Assembly: GCA_009192285.1 (NCBI GenBank)
Contig: CM018606.1
Location: 1,292,081-1,356,080 of the forward strand
Source of the DNA: Morchella semilibera
Taxonomy: Eukaryota > Ascomycota > Pezizomycetes > Pezizales > Morchellaceae
DNA: 64,000 bases
Direction of reading: 5' to 3'
The notes below the pieces were generated by a model that was not told where the DNA came from, did no database searches, and saw nothing but the letters and a program-made list of their open reading frames with translations. Positions 50,492 to 60,833 of this stretch are shown here, piece after piece. The first letter of the stretch is position 1, and each line of letters starts with the position of its first letter. Both the position numbers and the translations under genes were made by a program.

Positions 50492-50647
50492 GACTGCAGT
50501 GCGTTGCGTACAAGTGCGGTGTCAGTTACGGTGGTTGTGTAGTGGTTGGGGCGTGGATGACAGTAGTGGGGTTGATGAGTGATGGATGAGGATGAGTGAT
50601 GACAACGGACGGGCCTTCGTCAGGAATTTATTTTATTTTATCCAACC
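50492..50647. promoter_or_regulatory. shared sen15/icp55 promoter
   Basis: 156 bp between divergent start codons. Contains gatgagtgatg repeats and an attttattttat stretch just before icp55. Bidirectional use is inferred from layout only. Confidence 0.45.
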
Positions 50648-52579
50648 ATGCAACGTACTCGGTCCTTCGCCCTTCAGCGTCTCTCCTCTGCGCGATCAGC
50701 TCTATGGCGCATCAATTCTCCTGCCATTAATTCCTCCCAACAATGCATTGCTATCCCTCGATCATATCTGCAGCAGCAGCGGTCGCTCTCCTCCTCCTCT
50801 TCCGTGGCTCCCCCGCCGCAAAAGTTAGCATTCGGCCAGCCTCTCTTTGAGACACATCCCCACCTCCTCAAGCGCGGCGAAGGTTTCTTCCTTTCCCCTC
50901 CCCCCTAGCAAAAAACCACAGACAAACAAGAAACTGATACCTCAATCAATGTGTAGTTACCCCCGGCATCTCTGCCCTCGAATATGCCACCCGCCGCGCC
51001 CAACTCGCTGCAGAGCTCCCTGACAACTGCATTGCAATCCTCCCCTCAGCACACACAAAATACCGCTCTGGCCCCGTCTTCTATGACTTCCACCAGAATC
51101 CCGACTTCTACTACCTCACTGGCTTCCTCGAGCCCGAGGCTGTCTGCGTAATCAGTTCGTACTCACCCACCCACCACCCAAACTCCCCCGCAGCCAAAGC
51201 TAACATATCCACCACTAATTAGTAAAGGAGTCCAACCAGCCCCCCGGCGAGCACATCTTTCAGCTCTATGTTCGCGACAAAGATGCCAAATCAGAGCTCT
51301 GGGATGGCGCGCGCAGTGGCGTTGAAGCCGCCACAGAAGTCTTCAACGCAGACGAGGCCTTCAACATCGACAACCTTGAGCTCCACCTCGAGCCTTACCT
51401 GCGCGGCGCAAACAGCATCTATACCGATCTCTCCGTGTTCCCTTCACGCGCACAGGGCGTCTTCCATGCATCATTTGTGCACTCAGCGGCAGACACGTAT
51501 TCCTTTGTGCACCGGGTGAAGAAGAAGGCGGTACCGGTGGCGCCGATCATGCACCGGCTGCGCAACTTCAAGAGCACGGCGGAGGTTACGAATATGAGGA
51601 ATGCGGGTAAGATCAGTGGGCGCGCGTTTAATATGGCGATGCAGGAGAGGTTCCGGACGGAAAAGTTGCTGCAGGCGTTTTTGGAGTATCAATTTAAGAT
51701 GGGGGGGTGTGAGAAGGAGGCGTATGTGCCTGTGGTGGCGGGCGGAGAGGTGAGTATCAAACCCTCTAGGAAGGAGCTTAGAGCTGTAACTAACAGTAAC
51801 GATAGAACGCTTGTACCATCCACTACACCCGCAACGACGAAACTCTCAAGTACACCCACCCCCCACCCCCCCTCTCTACCTATACTAACCCCCCTTCTTC
51901 TATACAGTCCCAATGACCTTGTCCTCGTCGACGCCGGCGGCCAATACGGCGGCTACGTCACAGACATAACACGAACCTGGCCACTCTCCGGCACCTTCAC
52001 CCCCGCGCAGCGCGACCTGTACAGCGTCGTCCTCCACGCCCAAAAACAGTGCGTATCCCTCTGCCGCGCGAACGCCAACCTCTCGCTCGACGCGATCCAC
52101 AACGTTGCCGAGACCGAGCTGCGCAGAGGCCTGAAAGACATTGGCTTCGATGTGGCCGGGCGCAATATGGACACGCTATTCCCGCACCATGTTGGCCATT
52201 ATGTCGGCCTGGATGTGCATGACTGTCACAGCTTCAGTAGAAGCGGACCGCTAAAGGAGGGCATGTGTGTTACAATTGAGCCGTAAGTTTGACTTCATGA
52301 GTAGGGGGAGAGGACAGGAGACAGAGGGGCTAATGTGGGCGATAGCGGTGTGTATGTACCCAACGATGACCGATGGCCGGTGCATTTCCGGGGCATGGGG
52401 ATCCGCATCGAAGATAGTGTGTGCGTGGATACAGAGCACCCGATCGTGCTGTCCGTCGAGGCGGCGAAGGAGGTGTGTGCCGACCCCAAGGAATGACAAT
52501 ACGATGTGACTATCTAACTGACTGTCTGTGGTTGTAGATTGTCGATATCGAGACGCTGGGCGAGAGTATTGGCCCCTAG
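50648..52579 (+). CDS. icp55: Icp55-like mitochondrial intermediate-cleaving aminopeptidase
   Basis: M24-family aminopeptidase P (Icp55/XPNPEP3 type) that trims one residue from imported mitochondrial proteins after MPP cleavage. Seven exons: 50648-50882, 50957-51154, 51223-51749, 51806-51849, 51908-52282, 52346-52472, 52538-52579; 515 aa, all phases agree. An Arg/Ser-rich presequence fills the first 50 residues. AMP_N domain with FYYLTGFLEPEA; catalytic M24 domain with metal ligands in LVLVDAGG (D343), VTDITRTWP (D354), FPHHVGHYVGLDVHD (His), CVTIEPG (Glu) and GIRIEDS (Glu), all present. The 44-nt fourth exon (51806-51849) encodes ACTIHYTRNDETL. Confidence 0.93.
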
Positions 52580-54543
52580 CTAAGCGGGCTGTCTGACCGA
52601 ACAAAAGTGGAGCCGAGTGATTCCCGGTGATCTTGGTTTTTCCGCCTTGAGGAAATGGCAGTAGAAAGGAGCTACTAGGTCTTGTGTAGTCCCCTGTATA
52701 AAAAATTGCATGGCGATATCCATCGCCATGACTCTCCATCAATATATCTCTACCCTACATACCATACCCATAGCCCATCTGTTCCGCCCCGCCGCTCCGC
52801 GGCCGTATTAGCACCTACAGCCAACATAACCACCCCCATACAAAAAAGCCGAGTAAGAGGCCTTAGAATTTAGCTCTAGAAGCTATGAACGTAACATCCT
52901 CCGTGGTACCTGGAATATGCGCATCACAGACTATCACTCGGTGTCGTTGAGGTCCTAAACGGAAGTGGCTATTCCTTCAGGTGGCTCATAGATGGTTTAT
53001 TGTGGGAGGGAACTCTTTCTAGCAAATCACTGAGTGATTGGGGTTTATGTGCACTCAGGGGTGGGTGTCGTTGGTCATGAGCTATCACTCGATTGTAGTC
53101 ACATCCACCCCGTGCCCTTGGGGGGGCCCGTGCCAAAAGCACCTCCCTACGTGACATAAACATGAAGTGTGCAATATTTATCACCAGTTCATAAGCCACG
53201 CCAAACTATCCCTCAACCCACTCCACAGACTAAAAAAAAAATAGCAAATAGGGACAAAGGTAAAAAAAAAAAGAATGCCTGCATTGGTGGGAGATAGAAC
53301 CTTATGCTGCGATCACTTGGCATCATTACTTCCCCATCAAAATAGCGCATATCTCACTATGCTACCAAGGCTTAGGGTCTCCTGCGTTGGCACGCCTTAT
53401 GGAGTGCGAGAAGTGCCCCGGGATATAATGAGTCATGGGTCGTCACTCGGACTTAGCACATCGCTAGAACACACACCTAATCAAGCTCTGCTTTTGTACA
53501 ATTAGAGGCGTGAGTACTACGGCGTGGGATAGGTCATAACAGACCCCCATTACGCCGCCATGGCGGGAGTAGTGATGAGGATGTCCGACGTATGACAGAC
53601 GTTGCATTGGTAGTGGCGTCAATCACTCATGAGGGTGAAACTCATCACATAAGTCTTTTCTTCCATTAATTAACGAGAGCCCCGTTTCCCCTGACTTAGA
53701 TGGCAACTTTAGTACCGCTGTTTGGGGGAGGGGGGTCTCCTTGCTTTGGTGTACTCGTATGAAAGATAGATTATTTCTTCCACCACTTTGATGCTCTAAC
53801 TCGCACTTGTGCATCCCCGTGCTTAAATAGGTGCGGGTGGTGATCAAATAGTTGTTAATGATTGATCGTCAATACACGGGCTAATATAAACGGTACAGCC
53901 TAACAGTGACTATCTAGACGTTGGTTAAATATTTATTATAGTCTAATTACGATGGGGTCTGCTTAGAAATCAGGCCCACACGCGAGGAAGAAATCAAAAG
54001 AGGACTGGCCCAGCCACCATCTCGAGCGATCTTAACCGTACAGAAGCCAAACCCACAGTACCACCTTGACCCATTCTCCCGACTTTTTCACGGCCCCCTC
54101 GCAGCTGCCAAGAGTTCGTGAAAAAAGGATGGGAGGGCCGTAGGCACACTACTGGTCCGCAATTCGTCTCCAGCTACAAAGCTGGCAGCATCCATTGTAG
54201 AGGGTTCGTATGCCTGGGCCCTAAGAACAAGAGAGAAATAAAGGGCAGGAGGGGAGCAAAGGGGGTTATACATACAACCAAAAATAGAATGTAGCTAGCT
54301 AGCTAGCTAATTTGATACCTGCTTAACTCTTTGGGGTTGCTGTTGTTGTGTTGCCCGATTCTCCCTAGTTGTCTGTTGTTCTGGTTTGGGGTTGATGGTG
54401 TGTGGTGAGGGGGCTTTATGTATGGTAGGTGGATTTCATGGATGTCTATGTTATCAAGATGAATTTTTTTTTTTTGCTCAAGATTGTTTGATTGATTGAC
54501 TGCCTACCTAATAGTACAAATTTTTTCCAATTACCGCCCCCGC
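52580..54543. other. intergenic with motif cluster and tRNA-like relic
   Basis: Four copies of the 18-nt motif fall within 840 bp (52614, 52923, 53074, 53432), the densest group apart from the eIF3b intron. A tRNA-like sequence is at 53275-53384. An (AGCT)n stretch lies at about 54293-54310. No protein gene is supported. Confidence 0.5.
53270..53384 (-). other. tRNA-like sequence (decayed tRNA or SINE head)
   Basis: On the minus strand GCCTTGG and CCAATGC give a 6 of 7 acceptor pairing; a D arm GCAT/ATGC pairs fully; a weak B box GGTTCTATCTC follows, and a run of ten T lies just downstream, like a Pol III terminator. The T stem and anticodon stem do not pair and no anticodon can be assigned. 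Confidence 0.35.
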
Positions 54544-55540
54544 CTACCCCATAGTCACATCTCCACCTCCCTCCTTCTTCATCTTACTCCTCGCAATCCC
54601 CAGCAGCAATCTCTCCTTCACTGCCTCATTGAGCACCAACCTCACGGCCGTCGCCGTTGCGATCGCCCCATCCATCAACAGATCTAGCTCATCAGTGCCT
54701 TGATCCGCCGTTTCGATAGCCCCCTTGGTCCACAGCAGTGTGACCTCGTCTCTACCAGCCATATACCCCACCACGGCGGCAGAAAAAACCAAATGCCCGT
54801 CGGCCGGGCTCGGATCCAGCACCACCACCGGTCTTGGCGCATCAACTCCCATATCGTCGGCACTGCCAGGCACCTTCTTCACCAGCGCCGCAACCCCTCC
54901 CGACACCAGGTCCACACACTCGATACCAGCGTCGGCGACCGCAGCACTCGCGCACGTGATTGCGCCCGCAAGCACATTCATCAGCCCGACCTCCACGTTA
55001 TCATCATCATCGCCCTCCAGGCCACCCTCGCAGTCCAGCACCGTGATGAAGATGTCAATCCCGCTCTTGGGGTACGCGGCGGTCTTGATACTCTTTACGA
55101 GGGCGTTCTGTAGCTGCACGGAGAGGTCGCGCTCAACTGCGTCGCGAACGTAGCCGCGGCGCTTATGGGGCGTCGAGAAGGGCGCAAACTTGAGTTCCGC
55201 GGTAAGGCGGGCATGTGGTGAGAATGGGGCGCTGGGAGGTAGCGGGCGCGGACCGTAGACAGAAGCGGTCAGTTTGAGGGTGGGGGTACCGGCGGGGGCG
55301 GGGGAGGGGAGCTCGAGAAAGGAGGATCCAGTAGCAGGGGGCGTAAGGGAGGTCTTGAGAACTGGTTAGAGGGTTAGCTATAGTTATTTTAGGAATTGGG
55401 GACTATGGATGGGTAGACTTGCATATTTTTCGCAGGGCGTCGGGAGCTCTGGTCGGGAGCTGTTTGATCTTGGGTGTGCTGGTGAATACGGGGGGAGTGG
55501 TACCCTCTGAGGGTCCGTTTATACGTCGGCGGTCAGTCAT
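54544..55540 (-). CDS. mtr3: Mtr3-like exosome RNase PH-fold subunit
   Basis: Core subunit of the RNA exosome ring (RNA processing and decay in nucleus and cytoplasm); RNase PH fold, non-catalytic in eukaryotes. 311 aa from two exons, 55540-55423 and 55361-54544. Starts MTDRRRINGPSEGTTPPVF, a conserved Mtr3 N-terminus; later SGIDIFITVLDCEGG and ALVKSIKTAAYPK. The intron has a GC donor (T|GCAAGT): only this keeps frame and restores RKIFLKTSLTPPATGSS. No GT donor nearby works. GC-AG introns are a known minor class. Confidence 0.88.
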
Positions 55541-57056
55541 ATTGGTATCTCAATGGGTAGTCGCAATTGCCTTCAGTTCTGAAATCCTGAAATCGTCGTT
55601 GATTGCACCGACGTTGCTAGGTGCGGATCTGGACTAGCTAGGAATGAGGCTCAAGCGAAAAATCCCGCCGAAGCCAAGCAAATGGATCTCGGTGAAACCT
55701 TTAGCGGGGTAGGGTCTTGCCCTTGCCCTTGTCTCAGGCACAACTTAAATTTTCTTCACTCAGCGAAAAACGACAACTCCTCCTCCCATCATCATTACCA
55801 TCATCACCAACAGCAAAGACGTCAACAATGACGGCGGGAACCAATGAAAGGGGTTCCCAGCTAAATATGGACAATAAAGGTAAATTTAAATCTATTTCTC
55901 TCCTTTCCCTCTCCCCTTCGAAATGATGAAGTCTTATCACTTTTGTTTCGGATATTCATATGTGATCCATTAAACAAACATGCACTACCATCTGATCTTC
56001 GTCCCTCTCCCCCAATTTACATCGCGCCCTCCTACACTCTCCAATTGTCCTCAATTGCTAACAGCTTTGTTGTAAAAGATAGATAACGACCATCACCATT
56101 ACCACCACTTGCAGCACCGCACTCGTGGCCCCAAAAATAAACTGTAAGTTAGAGAAAATTTCTTCCACCTTTGCCTAGCTCCCACCGACGTTTCCGTGAT
56201 GAAAGAAAAATATTCAGTTCTGCTTCGGATATTCCGATGACGATAACCCTTTACCAAAACATTCATTCTGATCCTACGTCTAAATCCTACACTTTAACAC
56301 TTCATCCTGCACTCAATTTTACATTGATGCTAACGATTCCTCAAAGTACTTTACAAGCCCAGCGCTCCCATCTACTCACACCCCGCCCACAGGTACAACG
56401 CTAATGGTAATTACCATCCCCCCCCTCTCCCCGCCCCTATCCTACTTTCTATGATGACAATAGTCGATCCATTCAACGAGTCCCCCCACCCGCTCTACTT
56501 CCCTAGCTCCCGGCTTCCCCTTCACTACCCGTTCTTCTCCCGCCCCCCCATGCTTGACTCACCCACGACCTTATGTGCCCGTAGCGTTCTGTTGCGGTGC
56601 ACGGAGGGTACCGGGGTGTAGGAGGACGGCTTGGTTCTAGGGCGGGAAAGAGTTAAGGTTTGGGAAGGGGGTTGTGGCCGGTGTAGTTTTTACGGGTAAT
56701 TGGGCCTTTGCGTCGCTCTCCAAGCTGAAGGGTTCACCGTTTTGGGGGACCTGGACGTGAGGATTGAGGCGGGGTGGGGGGGGGAGTACACACGGCTTTC
56801 TGAGGCGCAGTGTTACAACCGTTTTTTTAAACGTTACTATTAGTCGGTATGAGTGCTAACGTACCGAAGGTTATTATTTAGTTTATTAGATCATTATTAC
56901 ACTAGCCGGATATGGCCATCAATACTAACAAAAGTTTAAGTAGAGATAAGAAAAATAAAAAATAAATTCTCCTTGATCATTGACCCATATAATTATTACT
57001 GTGACCTGTGCCATTTGACAAGTACACCATAATCTCTATTTAACTGTGAAGAATAA
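55541..57056. other. intergenic; possible small spliced gene on +
   Basis: A start in good context (caacaATGac, 55828) followed by a donor G|GTAAAT at 55879, a His-rich stretch (about 56085-56143) between AG and GT signals, and an open tail from about 56391 to a stop at 56621 could form a short multi-exon gene. No domain is recognised and the exon chain is not unique. From 56.6 to 57.0 kb nothing is seen. Confidence 0.2.
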
Positions 57057-57649
57057 TTACCTACCACCAACTGCTCTCCTTAATCCCTCCTTGAAGGCCT
57101 TCAGAGCCTCTTCCTCCTCCCGTTTCATCTCCTTCTCAAAAGCGTCCATCCGCTCTTTCAACCTCTCCTTCCTCGCTCGCTCTTCGCCCGCAGCCTGCTA
57201 CACTTAATTAGCATCCATAAACCGCCGTAGAAACCCAGTACAGAACTTACATTCTTCAACTTACACCTCAACCTCCCCTCCCTCACCTCCGCCAATTTCA
57301 CCCTTTCCCCCTCCCCCCTCTCCATCTCCTCTAGTGCGCTACTCCTCCTCCACTCCCTCTCGACCCTCTCGACCTCGACGCCCACCTCCCGCATCCTGCT
57401 AGCAGCAGTAAACAGCGTCGTGTCCTCCAACAGCGGGTCATGGTGCGCCACGAAGCTGTCCAGCAGCGGCTGCGTGAATGCCGCGGGCGGCGGGAGGAGC
57501 GTTGGCCGGAGGAGGGTGTTGTAGAGATGTATTAGCGTGGGACCCGTCGGGGGGGGAGAGGCGACAGTGATACTGGGGGCAGAGGCGGAGGCGGGGGTGG
57601 TGGGGGTGGTGGGGCGTGAGGTGGGGCGCGGGAGGGGGAGTGGGAACAT
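57057..57649 (-). CDS. unknown small coiled-coil protein
   Basis: 178 aa from two exons, 57649-57251 and 57194-57057 (179 codons with stop). Pro/Thr/Ser-rich N-terminus, a middle with LIHLYNTLLRPTLLPPPAAF, and a highly charged helical C-terminal half (EVERVEREWRRSSALEEME, then KERLKERMDAFEKEMKREE) that should form a coiled coil. I do not recognise the family. The clean intron (AAT|GTAAGT ... GCAG|GCT), intact frame and charged heptads support a real gene. Confidence 0.6.
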
Positions 57650-58203
57650 GGTGGGTGTATTGGGAGCTGATCGGAGGTGGGTATTCGAGGCTGAGTGAGT
57701 GTTGTGGGTAGGCTTTTTGTAGGTTTTGTGGATATGTAGGTAGGTAGATCCAAATGGTTGTTAAGTGTGACGTTGACAAACAAGCAATGATAGACAAGCA
57801 GGAAACAGCCGACCTCTACTAATTGTCGTCAGGCACAATCAGGTGTATGATAGAGTCGGACTTCCAGATCATTTTCTTATGTAGATTACAAGGATCCTGA
57901 AAGAACCAAAAGTAAAGAGTGTCCGCAATTGCAATCATCAAGGAATATAAACTAGAAAAATAAAGACACTGCATCCCCCAACTTTTTTGTATAGTACGTC
58001 CCTTGCCCCAATATGATATATACCACTAGATTCGAACATGAGAAGAAAGACCATACACAACCCTTCACCAATCCAGCCAACCCAATACAAGATATCCCAA
58101 CAAAAACTTTAGTCCGTGCAAAGAAAGGAAAAAGACATCGCCCGCCCGCCGGAAGTAAGTACAGAAAGGGAAGGAAAGAAAGAAGCAAACTTTCTCCCCC
58201 CCT
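57650..58203. other. intergenic, no gene seen
   Basis: About 550 bp between the unknown gene's start and the prt1 stop. It includes the presumed promoter of the former and 3' UTR of the latter. Confidence 0.5.
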
Positions 58204-60631
58204 CTACGCGACCTCCTCCTCGTGCTCGCTTATGACCTCCTCCATAATCTCCTCGATGACGGTGTCCTCCGCCTCATCCTTCTTCTGCTGGGCCGCGTTT
58301 GGGTCCTCGGGCAGGCCGCGCTCGACACGCTGGGCCCTGAGGTCCTTCTCGACCCGCTCTCTCCATGCGCGCCATTCATCGAGCTGTCTCTTCCGTGCCT
58401 CGACAACCTCGCGGTTGGCGGTCTCGGCCTCGAAGGTGTCCTCTTCGTCAAACTGTCGCGAGTACTCACGAATGTTCTTGCGGATGGTCTTCTGCTCTTC
58501 CTTGGAGAGCATGGTTGGTGGGCGGGGACGCCAGAGGAGCTGCTTGAACCGTTCGATGTGCTCTTCACGGAGAAGAGTTCCCTTGAAATCCCAGAGGTGG
58601 TAGCCGTTTTCCATCTATAGATTATGATTAGTGCATGTAGATAAAGAGACGGCCATAGAGAAACATACAGCATGCCTCCACATGCTCACGCTGGTGGCAA
58701 CATATCGCCCAGTGGGGTCCCATTCAACATCGGTCACGCCGTAGTGCTCAGAGGTGCCCATAAGTATGAGGTTTGCAGCTACATCCTTATTCTTAGTCTC
58801 TGGCTTCTGCTTCTCACCTTCAAAGTCGAAGTCCCAAAATTCGAGGTCGAAGCTCTGCTGCGAGTGGACGGTGGCAATCAAGACGAAGCGACCCCTGGGA
58901 GACCAGTAAATGGCATTGGAATTCTTCTTTTCAACAGTTTTCACAAGGCAGAATTCGCCAACACCGCTCCTGACTTTCTCGGGGGCGTAGAAGGAAATGT
59001 TTGTCTTGGGGGCCACAGCGGCGCCCTGAACGACTTCGTCGGTGGTAATGAAAACGAAACGATCGCCCTTGGGTTCCCAGGCAAAGTTGACTACTGTTTG
59101 TTTAAGTTCGACAATTTCGACCGGAATTTCCTTTTCCTTCACACGGAAGAATTCGAGAGAAGTGTAGGTTGACTTCTTAGTCTTGGTATGCTTATCAACT
59201 TTAACACAGAGATATTTGCCTTCAGACTGCCAATGAAGCTTGCAATCTGACACGTTCACCAAATTTCGTGTACGAATGATGGTCTGTGAAGGAATGCCCA
59301 TAAGGGTAACACGGGCAGTTTGGTTGTTCACTTCTGGGGTCCAGTAGGTGAGCATCTGTTCAGGCTTGAATTTTCCCTTCCCTTCTGGGATTGAAGGAGA
59401 CCACTCGAAGTCGACGACACCCTCAACCTTGACCGCTTTCTTTCCGAGGAGCATCATGCTAGGTGTTTCGTAGATTTGAATGGCTTGTCCAGGGAGGACA
59501 CGGGCAACGTACTTGTCGTCCGATGACCATTTGAAAACGGGCCAGTTAATCTTCTTGCGTCCTAAAGCCTTGACACCCTCATCTGCATCGTTCGCAGCCT
59601 CAAGAGAGGTAAATGACCGCAATAAGTTACCTGTCTTAATATCCCAGACGATAAAGTTCTTGCCATCTTCGTCTGCGGTGAGAGGAAAGCCTGGCGGTGG
59701 GTTCTCGGGGATCGAAATAGGCCTATTCGACCAGGTGACAATGTAGTTTTCGTTGGGTGAGAAATCGACTAAATTGGCAGCAGGATGGGCAAACCGCATG
59801 ACACGTTTCCAGCTTGGACCACCCCAAAGCTGAACACCTTGAGCATGGACGGAGGTGAGGTATGTTCCTTGGGGAGACCACTGGACAAACGACTCGGTCC
59901 AGTGTAACCTATCAACGACTGGATCTGGCTGATCCTTCTTTTTGTTCCAAAACACACCCACGCTCTCACCACGGTACATGACAAACTGATCACGACCGTT
60001 AGGCTCGCCAAGCCAAGAACGGAAATGTTCCCTCTCAACATATGGCTCAATCTCAGGCTCCACATACTCTTCTTTGATACGTCCTTCCCGACCAAAGTGT
60101 TCAATATCTGTAAGCTTGTTGATAGAGATGGTGTGTTTTCTGTCGAGTGGCATACCGCTCAACTGCTTACAAGCAGCAAGCGCCTGTTCGGGGGTCTCGT
60201 ACTCAACAAATGCGTACCTGAACCGTCGTCCTCAATATGGCGTCCTCTGGCATGAAGCAACAAAAAAACTAGAAACTAGAAAACAAAAAAAACCCACTGG
60301 CGAGGCCGCATGGCGAACTTACCCTTCGGTCTTGCCTTCGGCGTTCAGAGGCATTGTAACTGAGTCGGCCTTTATCTTTCCAACTTCACTCAATTTCTTG
60401 GACAAGAACTTGATCAATTTGCCCCTGTTCTCTTCCGGAACGATAGGGCACCCGTCAACAACAACAAATGTATCAAGTCCTTCATCAAGTCGTACTTCAT
60501 ACTGTTCTCGGAGATCTACACATTCAAAAGTCAAAAATTGCTGGAAAAAATATAGAAAGCTGAAAAAAGGTCCATTACTCACCTGAAAAATCAATATCTT
60601 CATCATCGTCATATGAGCTATGGGGCGCCAT
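58204..60631 (-). CDS. prt1: eIF3b (Prt1), translation initiation factor 3 subunit b
   Basis: Scaffold subunit of eIF3 in cytoplasmic translation initiation; 733 aa, as expected for fungi. Exons 60631-60583, 60515-60323, 60217-58669, 58614-58204 (734 codons). N-terminus [19 protein letters not shown] with FVVVDGCP and GYAFVEY; beta-propeller segments [17 protein letters not shown] and [15 protein letters not shown]-terminal exon [10 protein letters not shown] with [12 protein letters not shown] and an acidic end HEEEVA. Ordinary codon use, like its neighbours, and shares a 202-bp divergent promoter with pus1. It is therefore the more likely ancestral-locus copy compared with the GC-rich gene at 20037-22714. 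Confidence 0.96.
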
Positions 60632-60833
60632 GATTGCAGGTGTCTATTAATGACTAAATGATTGAAGGTGGGGTTGAGTCAATGAGGGGTGCGAAGTGAT
60701 GTTCTGTTTTTTTTTTGGTGGTTTGTGCATCACGTGGTTGTATTATCTTGGCGTGGTAACGAGTCGGCGGTCACTAAGCAAGCATACGACCTTTAGCACG
60801 CTCAAAAATTTGAAAAGTTGCTCTTTTTCCCCG
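60632..60833. promoter_or_regulatory. shared prt1/pus1 promoter
   Basis: 202 bp between divergent starts of two translation/tRNA genes. A T run at about 60710-60717; no specific factor site recognised. Confidence 0.45.

Larger units (their letters stand above)
4435..53449. repeat. dispersed 18-nt motif CGAGTGAY-N5-RTGAY
   Basis: Copies on +: 4435-4452, 19351-19368, 20530-20547, 20563-20580, 20587-20604, 28450-28467, 28599-28616, 33214-33231, 52614-52631. Copies on -: 14561-14578, 29342-29359, 46031-46048, 52923-52940, 53074-53091, 53432-53449. All are in introns or between genes. Two (4435, 29342) end in ATGAA. The feature span covers the set; it is not one continuous element. Confidence 0.75.
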
